Positions 58,627-64,000 of a stretch of 64,000 nucleotides of DNA are shown here, one piece after another. The DNA lies in NCBI GenBank assembly GCA_963664035.2, contig OY760867.2, positions 620,001 through 684,000 on the forward strand. The letters run 5' to 3'. Under the pieces are notes generated by a model. It searched no databases and was not told the DNA's origin. It saw nothing but the letters and a program-made list of their open reading frames with translations. Position 1 is the first letter of the stretch, and every line of letters begins with the position of its first letter. The position numbers and the translations under genes are program-made. This stretch comes from G958296245 sp963664035. Lineage in GTDB: Bacteria; Chloroflexota; Dehalococcoidia; Lucifugimonadales; G958296245.

Positions 58627-59910
58627 TTACTCGAAGCGGCGTAGGTCCTCGTAGAACCAGGAAATGGGGAGGGTGATCTCGGCGTTGGTGCTGACGCCTC
58701 GCCGCTTCTCCGGCGGCAGGTCGTAGCCGCTCTTGCCGTCTTCGTTGAGGTGGTAGTAGGCCCTCTCGGCGGTGTGGAAGCGCACGAGGGCCGTGTCCTT
58801 CCAGAAGGTCAGGTAAGGGTAGGTGCCCTCCACGTCGTTCGCGGGCAGCTTCGGGGCCAGCTCCATCGCGCGGTAGTTGGCGATGGGCGGCGGCTCGACG
58901 TAGACCCGGTCGTCCTCGCCGTATATGGAGAAGACGTTGCGCCCGCGCAGCCAGGTCGTGCCGCCGTCCTTGCTCATGGCCGTCGATAGCCTGTGCCGCT
59001 GAAGGCCGCGCTCTATCTCGTCTGGGGACGACTGGTTCCAGATCACAAGCAGGTCGCCGGTGCCCGGCACGCGCCTGAGGGCCGCCGGCGCGAGCGCCGT
59101 CGCCAGGGTGCTCGGCTCCGGTTGCGACCAGGTGGAGCCGTCGTCCGCCGACCACGACTGGAAGAGCCTGCCGAGCGGCGTGCGCAGCAGCATGAGGAGG
59201 CGGCCGGGGCTGACCTCCTCGACGACGGGCTCGTTGCAGCGCCAGTGTCCCCCGGCGCTGAAGTCGAGGGTGACGAAGAGCTCGCCGCCGGCGCCCCACT
59301 GGCCCTTCCCCTCGTTCGTGCGCCAGGTCTGCCCCTCGTCGTCGGAGTAGTAGGCGAAGCAGTAGGTGAAGAAGTGCTCGTAGCTGTGGTGGCCGACTAT
59401 GGCTGTCGCGTCGCCGTGGAGCGCCCGGCCCTTCTCGCGCACGGTCTTGCCGACCAGCGTGTAGGCGGACGCCACTATGCGGCCCGTTGCGGTGACGGTC
59501 GCGCCGAAGGCGACGGCGTTGTTGTACGGCTCCGAGACCTGGACGAGGCTGCCCCAGGTCCTGCCCTCGTCGGTCGACCTGGCGAAGGCGACGTCGAGCG
59601 CGTACCGGTCGTCCCCCTCCCCCCGGTTGTGCGACGGGCTCCAGAACGCCCCCAGGGCGCCCGACTTGAGGCGCACTATGTGGCGCGGGTAGCCGGCCAT
59701 CTCGCGTCCGTCAGCGGTCACGATAGGGGAAGGCTCCCCCCACGTCATGCCGCCGTCGTCGGAGAACGCCTTCAGCCCCTCGGAGAGCCCGAGGAGGCCG
59801 CCGTCCCGAAGCTCGGCCTTGCCGAAGGGGAAGCCGTCGGAGGCCAGGTGGAGGCGGCCTATCTCGCTGGGTACGTAGTCGCGGAGCCGCTCCGCGAAGC
59901 TGGTGGTCAT
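58627..59910 (-). CDS. Sialidase-like protein with Asp-box (BNR) propeller
   Basis: 427-aa six-bladed propeller of the sialidase superfamily. Five Asp boxes are visible: SDDGGMTWG, STDEGRTWG, SDDEGQTWR, SADDGSTWS and SKDGGTTWL. No signal peptide is present. The arginine triad and catalytic tyrosine of true sialidases cannot be confirmed. Similar proteins occur in large numbers in Chloroflexota and Poribacteria and may act on other glycans. ATG 59910 is the family-like start; the upstream frame runs into tRNA-His. Confidence 0.75.
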   Translation of the reverse strand: MTTSFAERLRDYVPSEIGRLHLASDGFPFGKAELRDGGLLGLSEGLKAFSDDGGMTWGEPSPIVTADGREMAGYPRHIVRLKSGALGAFWSPSHNRGEGDDRYALDVAFARSTDEGRTWGSLVQVSEPYNNAVAFGATVTATGRIVASAYTLVGKTVREKGRALHGDATAIVGHHSYEHFFTYCFAYYSDDEGQTWRTNEGKGQWGAGGELFVTLDFSAGGHWRCNEPVVEEVSPGRLLMLLRTPLGRLFQSWSADDGSTWSQPEPSTLATALAPAALRRVPGTGDLLVIWNQSSPDEIERGLQRHRLSTAMSKDGGTTWLRGRNVFSIYGEDDRVYVEPPPIANYRAMELAPKLPANDVEGTYPYLTFWKDTALVRFHTAERAYYHLNEDGKSGYDLPPEKRRGVSTNAEITLPISWFYEDLRRFE

Positions 59911-59943
59911 GGCAGGCCCTCCTGGGCGGCGCGTAGTGGCGGT

Positions 59944-60022
59944 TGGGGTGAGCGAAGGGATTTGAACCCTCGATCTCCAGGGCCACAACCTGGCGCCTTA
60001 ACCGTGCTTGGCCACGCTCACC
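59944..60022 (-). tRNA. tRNA-His (anticodon GUG)
   Basis: Full cloverleaf on the minus strand: acceptor GTGAGCG/CGCTCAC, anticodon stem CCAGG/CCTGG with loop TTGTGGC (anticodon GTG), T arm GAGGG-TTCAAAT-CCCTT. The extra G-1 (60022) and discriminator C73 diagnostic of histidine tRNA are present, and CCA is encoded. Confidence 0.95.
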
Positions 60023-60137
60023 GCAAAAGGTACGAACGATTCTAGCACCGCCGTAGCTGGACGGTCAAACTGCGGTAGGCGGCTAGGCGGCTCTCAGGCA
60101 GGGGGGCGGCGCTTCACCTGGGGGAGCCGGGGCGAAA

Positions 60138-60370
60138 GTGTTCCATTCTGTTCCATTTTGTTCCGTTTCCTATCTGGGCTTCGGGTCTCTTGGGAGGTGT
60201 CGGAACGCCTTTGGGCTACGAACGGACCGTGATCGGGGCGGATTCGGACGACTTTGGAACGGCGCTCCGGGCGTCGGTCCTGGCCTGTCTGCCGTCCAGG
60301 CAGGCGCCGCGCGGTATGTGTGTTGGCGTGCATGGGGACATGTTAGCACGGGTGTTCGCGGGTGTCAAAC
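60138..60370. repeat. Interspersed repeat R5, copy 2 (inverted relative to copy 1)
   Basis: 60138-60178 is the exact reverse complement of 31710-31750 (41 bp, three GTTCC boxes at 10-bp spacing). The far end (CATGGGGACATGTTAGCACG to about 60370) matches the left end of copy 1. The centre is diverged. Confidence 0.8.
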
Positions 60371-60397
60371 GCGACGGGATTCACCGGATTCACCCCC

Positions 60398-60466
60398 ATC
60401 CTAACCTTCCCCCTGAGGGGGAAGGGACTCTGAGCGACCTCCCCCTGAGGGGGAAGGGACTCTGAG
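60398..60466. repeat. CCCCCTGAGGGGG tandem hairpin repeat
   Basis: Two direct copies of CCTCCCCCTGAGGGGGAAGG followed by GACTCTGAG. Each is a small hairpin. The related sequence CCTTCCCCCCTCTGCGGGGG occurs, inverted, in both units of the folK duplication. Confidence 0.75.
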
Positions 60467-60497
60467 GAACTGTTTAGAGTTGGTGCGTTCCTTACCT

Positions 60498-60583
60498 AGG
60501 GCGCCCACAAGGGACGCCCCTACAACTACGGCTTCCATCCCGTAGGGTGCAGCCCTTGTGGCTGCCCTCCCATACTCTGAACA
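60498..60583. repeat. Hairpin repeat R2, copy c
   Basis: Inverted arms AGGGCGCCCACAAGGG... and ...CCCTTGTGGCTGCCCT with the tail ATACTCTGAACAT. Confidence 0.85.
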
Positions 60584-60659
60584 TATACGACTCTGAGCGC
60601 GGCGACGGGTAGCCACGATGTAGACTATAGGGCTAAGATGAACGACAAGGAACAAGGCC

Positions 60660-61508
60660 ATGACCACCCCCACGATAGACTCGCAGGTACACGCCTATGA
60701 GCGCGACCACCCCGGCCGCCCCTGGCAGGGGTTCCTGCACGGCCCCGACGAGGCCACGGGCGACGACATGGTCGCGGCGATGGACGCGGTCGGCGTCGAC
60801 GGCGCCGTGCTCGTCTCGCCATTCTCCATGTACGGCTACGACGCCAGCTACGCCCTCGAGGTATACGCCAGGCACCCGGGCAAGTTCGGCCTGGTCAAGC
60901 CGTTCGACCCGCGGTCCGAGGCGACGGACGACGAGATGGCCGAGTGGACAGCCCAGCCCGGCGTCGTCGGCGCCCGCCTCATGCTCGCGAACGACCCGTT
61001 CGAGGCCGGCGACCCGGGTCCCAACCGCATACTCGCCGCCGCCGCCCGCGCGGGCGTGCCGGTGAACGTCATGTGCTCGGGAAAGCTGCCCCTGGCGCGC
61101 GAGCTGGCCCGACGCCACCCGGACACCCGGATGGTGATCGACCACCTGGGCCTGCCCCAGCCGTTCGAGCCGCCGCCCCCGCCGGAGCCGTTCGCCGACC
61201 TCGCCGACGTGCTCTCGCTGGCAGAGTACGACAACGTGGCCATCAAGATCTCAGGCGCCTGCACCCTCTCCCACGAGCCGTTCCCGTACCCGGACATCTG
61301 GGCGCCCCTGGGCAGGATATTCGACGCCTTCGGCTTCGACCGGTGCACGTGGGGCACCGACTGGACGCGGGCGGTGGGCCTGCTGACCTACGAGCAGGGC
61401 GTCGAGGCGTTCCGGCTCGCCGGCCACCTATCGGACTCGGACCGCGCCGCCCTGATGGGCGGGACGCTCCAGGAGATATACGACTGGTCGCCGACGATGG
61501 GGGTATGA
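60660..61508 (+). CDS. Amidohydrolase (2-pyrone-4,6-dicarboxylate hydrolase-like TIM barrel)
   Basis: 282-aa metal-dependent hydrolase of the amidohydrolase_2 group. The N-terminal metal motif reads IDSQVHAYERD (Q in place of the first H, as in several lactonase-like relatives). MVIDHLGLPQP near residue 158 and CTWGTDWTRAVG near 226 supply the later His and Asp ligands. Relatives open lactones or decarboxylate small acids. It stands alone between repeat blocks. Confidence 0.85.
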   Translation: MTTPTIDSQVHAYERDHPGRPWQGFLHGPDEATGDDMVAAMDAVGVDGAVLVSPFSMYGYDASYALEVYARHPGKFGLVKPFDPRSEATDDEMAEWTAQPGVVGARLMLANDPFEAGDPGPNRILAAAARAGVPVNVMCSGKLPLARELARRHPDTRMVIDHLGLPQPFEPPPPPEPFADLADVLSLAEYDNVAIKISGACTLSHEPFPYPDIWAPLGRIFDAFGFDRCTWGTDWTRAVGLLTYEQGVEAFRLAGHLSDSDRAALMGGTLQEIYDWSPTMGV

Positions 61509-61531
61509 AGTAGGCCGCCGCTCTTGGAGGC

Positions 61532-61566
61532 GATCCACGAAGGGCACGAAGGGGCACGAAGGGGGA
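61532..61566. repeat. Triple CACGAAGGG repeat
   Basis: TCCACGAAGGGCACGAAGGG then GCACGAAGGGGGATTG, the inverse of 31508-31541. Confidence 0.7.
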
Positions 61567-61671
61567 TTGTCAGAATCTGGATTTGCGGGATTTGGGGATT
61601 TTCAGGATAAGAGCGAGGGGAGGGATGGTTTCAAACCCCTCGTGGCTGCCCTCCGCGGCCCGCGCTCACCC

Positions 61672-61700
61672 AGGGCGCCCACAAGGGACGCCCCTACGAT
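61672..61700. repeat. Hairpin repeat R2, single left arm
   Basis: AGGGCGCCCACAAGGGACGC plus CCCTACGAT, 26 bp upstream of the restriction-modification gene. A trace of the other arm (CGTGGCTGCCCTCC) lies at 61640-61653, so this is a broken or rearranged copy. Confidence 0.7.
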
Positions 61701-61725
61701 TACTCCGCTGCGTTACACTGTCGCC

Positions 61726-64000
61726 ATGCCGCCAGCGACCGCGCCCAAGCTTGCCGCCGCCGTTGAGGACTACCTTGGCGATCTTCGCCGCATCCGCGCC
61801 TCGGGCGGCGCGACAGGCGAGCGTTCGTACTACACGCCCCTGGACAATCTCCTGGCCGCCGTGGGCGCGACCCTCAGGCCCAGGGTCTTCTGCGTCGGCG
61901 AGCTGGCGCAGCAGGGGGCGGGGCACCCCGACTTCGGACTCTACGCCGCCAGCCAGGTCCAGCGTGGAAAGCCCCGCGAGGGCCAGGTCCCCGAGCGCGG
62001 CGTCGTGGAGGTCAAGGCCGCCGGCGACGACGCCTGGCTCACGGCCGATAGCGCGCAGGTCAGCCGCTACTGGGACAGGTACCGCCTCGTGCTCGTCACC
62101 AACACCCGCGACTTCGTGCTCCTCGGCGAGGACGCCGCGGGCAACCCGACCAGGCTCGAGACCTTCCGGCTCGCCGAGACACGGGACGAGTTCGAGTCCC
62201 GGCTCGAAGCGCCCCGCGCCTTCGCCCGCGGCGTCGGCTCCGCCCTTGGCGAGTACCTCTGCCGCGCCCTCTCCCACCGCGCGGCCCTCGCCGAGCCGAG
62301 GGACCTCGCATGGTTCCTCGCATCCTACGCCCGCGACGGCCTGGCCCGCGTCGAGGCCGCCGGCGACGCCCCGTCCCTCCGCGCCGTGCGCGCCGCGCTG
62401 GAGGAGGCCCTTGGCGTCCGGTTCGAGGGCGAGCGCGGCGCCGCATTCTTCCGCTCCACGCTCGTCCAGACCCTCTTCTACGGCGTCTTCTCCGCCTGGG
62501 TGCTCTGGGCCCGCCAGGCGCCGCCGCCCGCCGGCCCATTCGACTGGCGCACAGCCGTATGGCACCTGCGCGCCCCCGTGCTGCGCGCCCTCTTCCAGCA
62601 GCTATCCGACCCCGGACGACTCCAGCCCCTCGGACTCGTCGAGGTACTCGACTGGACCGCCGCCGCCCTGGACCGTGTGGACCGCGGCGCATTCTTCGAC
62701 CGCTTCAGCGAGGGCGAGGCCGTGCCCTACTTCTACGAGCCGTTCCTGGAAGCCTTCGACCCCGACCTGCGCAAGCAGCTTGGCGTCTGGTACACGCCCG
62801 TCGAGGTCGTCCGCTACATGGTCGCCCGCGTCGACCGCGCCCTGAAGGACGACCTCGGCATCCCCGACGGCCTGGCCGCCGACAACGTCTACGTGCTAGA
62901 CCCCTGCTGCGGCACCGGCGCGTACCTGGCCGAGGTGCTGCGCCGCATCGCGTCCAACCTCCGGAACCGCGGCCTCGGCGCGCTGACCGGGGCGCACGTG
63001 AAGCGGGCCGCCACCGGGCGCGTCTTCGGCTTCGAGATCATGCCCGCCCCCTTCGTCGTGGCCCACCTCCAGGTCGGCCTCACCATGCAGGCCCTCGACG
63101 CCCCGCTCGCCGAGGACGGCGACGAGCGAGCCGGCGTCTTCCTCACCAACGCCCTCACCGGCTGGGAGCCCAGGACCCAGAAGCCCCTCCCGTTCCCCGA
63201 GCTGGAGGAGGAGCGCGACCGCGCCGAGCGCGTCAAGCAAGACGCGCCCATACTCGTGATACTCGGCAATCCGCCCTACAACGGCTACGCGGGCATGGCC
63301 GTGGACGAAGAGCGCGAGCTCTCCACCGCCTACCGCGCCGCCAACCGTGTGCGACGGCCCGAGGGCCAGGGACTCAACGACCTCTACGTCCGCTTCTTCC
63401 GCATGGCCGAACGCCGAATCGCCGAGAAGACAGGGAAGGGCGTCGTCTGCTTCATCTCCAACTACTCGTGGCTCGACGGCCTATCCTTCACCGGCATGAG
63501 GGAGCGCTACCTGGACGCCTTCGACGCCATCCGCATCGACAACCTCAACGGCGACAAGTACAGGACCGGCAAGACGACGCCCGATGGCGGCCCCGACCCC
63601 AGCATCTTCTCCACGCCGGAGGACCCCGTGGGCATCCAGGTCGGCACCGCGATCACAACACTGGTGCGCAAGGCCGACCACGCGCCGGCGAAAGGCGTCG
63701 CCTTTCGTAACCTATGGGGTCAGGCGAAGCGCGAACAGTTGGACGCGACAGCGGAGACGGAGGTCCTCTACGACAGCTTCCAGCCAAGTTTGGCGCTAGG
63801 TCTGCCCTTCGCTACCATAGCTGTCGGCAGCAACTGGAGTAATTGGCCGTCTCTACCTGACCTATTCCCGGTCTCGCATCCAGGCGTTAAGACCAACCGC
63901 GATCCATTCGTCTTCGATATTGATCTAAATCGACTAAAGGAACGGGTGAGGGACTACTTCAACAAGGACCTGAGAGATGACGAGGTTGCTCGTCGCTACC
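61726..64000 (+). CDS. Type ISP/IIG-like restriction-modification enzyme (3' end beyond window)
   Basis: At least 758 residues, open to the window edge. Residues ~1-150 carry a PD-(D/E)XK-like nuclease pattern (GHPDFGLYA, then GVVEVKAAGDD). A helical region follows, then an N6-adenine methyltransferase with motif I VLDPCCGTGAYLAEV near residue 388 and motif IV ILGNPPYNGYA near 513. The last part (FPVSHPGVKTNRDPFVFDID) matches the start of type ISP C-terminal specificity domains. No helicase domain lies between nuclease and methyltransferase, so it looks like a single-chain IIG/ISP enzyme. GC falls from about 70 % to about 50 % at roughly 63700-63790, where target recognition begins. Confidence 0.85.
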   Translation, partial: MPPATAPKLAAAVEDYLGDLRRIRASGGATGERSYYTPLDNLLAAVGATLRPRVFCVGELAQQGAGHPDFGLYAASQVQRGKPREGQVPERGVVEVKAAGDDAWLTADSAQVSRYWDRYRLVLVTNTRDFVLLGEDAAGNPTRLETFRLAETRDEFESRLEAPRAFARGVGSALGEYLCRALSHRAALAEPRDLAWFLASYARDGLARVEAAGDAPSLRAVRAALEEALGVRFEGERGAAFFRSTLVQTLFYGVFSAWVLWARQAPPPAGPFDWRTAVWHLRAPVLRALFQQLSDPGRLQPLGLVEVLDWTAAALDRVDRGAFFDRFSEGEAVPYFYEPFLEAFDPDLRKQLGVWYTPVEVVRYMVARVDRALKDDLGIPDGLAADNVYVLDPCCGTGAYLAEVLRRIASNLRNRGLGALTGAHVKRAATGRVFGFEIMPAPFVVAHLQVGLTMQALDAPLAEDGDERAGVFLTNALTGWEPRTQKPLPFPELEEERDRAERVKQDAPILVILGNPPYNGYAGMAVDEERELSTAYRAANRVRRPEGQGLNDLYVRFFRMAERRIAEKTGKGVVCFISNYSWLDGLSFTGMRERYLDAFDAIRIDNLNGDKYRTGKTTPDGGPDPSIFSTPEDPVGIQVGTAITTLVRKADHAPAKGVAFRNLWGQAKREQLDATAETEVLYDSFQPSLALGLPFATIAVGSNWSNWPSLPDLFPVSHPGVKTNRDPFVFDIDLNRLKERVRDYFNKDLRDDEVARRY

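Larger units (their letters stand above)
60023..60659. other. Repeat-filled intergenic region
   Basis: 637 bp without a supportable gene; it contains R5 copy 2, a CCCCCTGAGGGGG tandem repeat and R2 copy c, listed separately. Confidence 0.6.

Overview
The window is a high-GC (roughly 65 %) bacterial chromosome segment with almost no free space. I infer a member of the Chloroflexota, probably a SAR202/Dehalococcoidia-like lineage. The reasons are the Val/Glu-rich tandem linker after the lipoprotein cysteine of a solute-binding protein (36238-38112), the Pro/Thr-linked surface proteins, the split methylmalonyl-CoA mutase, and the many oxidoreductases, SDRs and odd hydrolases typical of SAR202-type genomes. 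No rRNA or ribosomal marker is present, so the placement is inference.

Layout. 0.2-4.0 kb (+): two overlapping Gfo/Idh proteins, then a zinc-ribbon protein and a MetF-like reductase behind a strong promoter and a structured leader. 4.07-5.5 kb: an AAA ATPase bracketed by three copies of a 60-bp element. 5.5-6.3 kb: a HAD relic and HicBA. 6.3-22.9 kb, almost all on the minus strand: a central-carbon block of methylmalonyl-CoA mutase (two subunits), epimerase, acyl-CoA dehydrogenase, VapBC, aminotransferase, acyl-CoA synthetase, a surface metallopeptidase, malate dehydrogenase, isocitrate dehydrogenase, and a biotin-dependent carboxyltransferase set (12S-like, small subunit, 5S-like with biotin domain). 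tRNA-Arg(CCU) lies at 15.1 kb.

23-31.5 kb is an accessory island: NYN RNase, three tandem Uma2 nucleases, a protease/beta-propeller lipoprotein, HEPN, HigA, and broken or intact NYN, HicAB, RelBE and amber-interrupted genes. 31.7-36.0 kb: folP, folK, Trm112, a membrane protein, TlpA and an SbcD-like nuclease. 36.2-49.9 kb: two orphan ABC binding proteins and a catabolic cluster (SDRs, DHDPS-like aldolase, lactonase, ureohydrolase, two predicted glycosidases), interrupted by a GxxExxY cassette. 49.9-50.6 kb: a third HicAB. 51.3-56.7 kb: coaE, a CbbQ-type MoxR ATPase, a CoA-pyrophosphatase-like Nudix enzyme and a 1081-aa VWA protein. 56.7-58.6 kb: a coupled DUF3696-type ATPase and PIN-like gene, a candidate defence pair. 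The rest is a sialidase-like protein, tRNA-His, repeats, an amidohydrolase, and a type ISP/IIG restriction-modification enzyme that runs off the end.

How it fits together: the minus-strand block would turn propionyl-CoA (from odd-chain or branched acyl-CoAs via the acyl-CoA dehydrogenase) into succinyl-CoA, and link pyruvate, oxaloacetate, malate and isocitrate. The cluster at 39-50 kb looks like scavenging of sugar-acid or sugar-derived substrates. Several families of short interspersed repeats mark intergenic gaps and the boundaries of broken genes, so the accessory parts have been reshuffled repeatedly.
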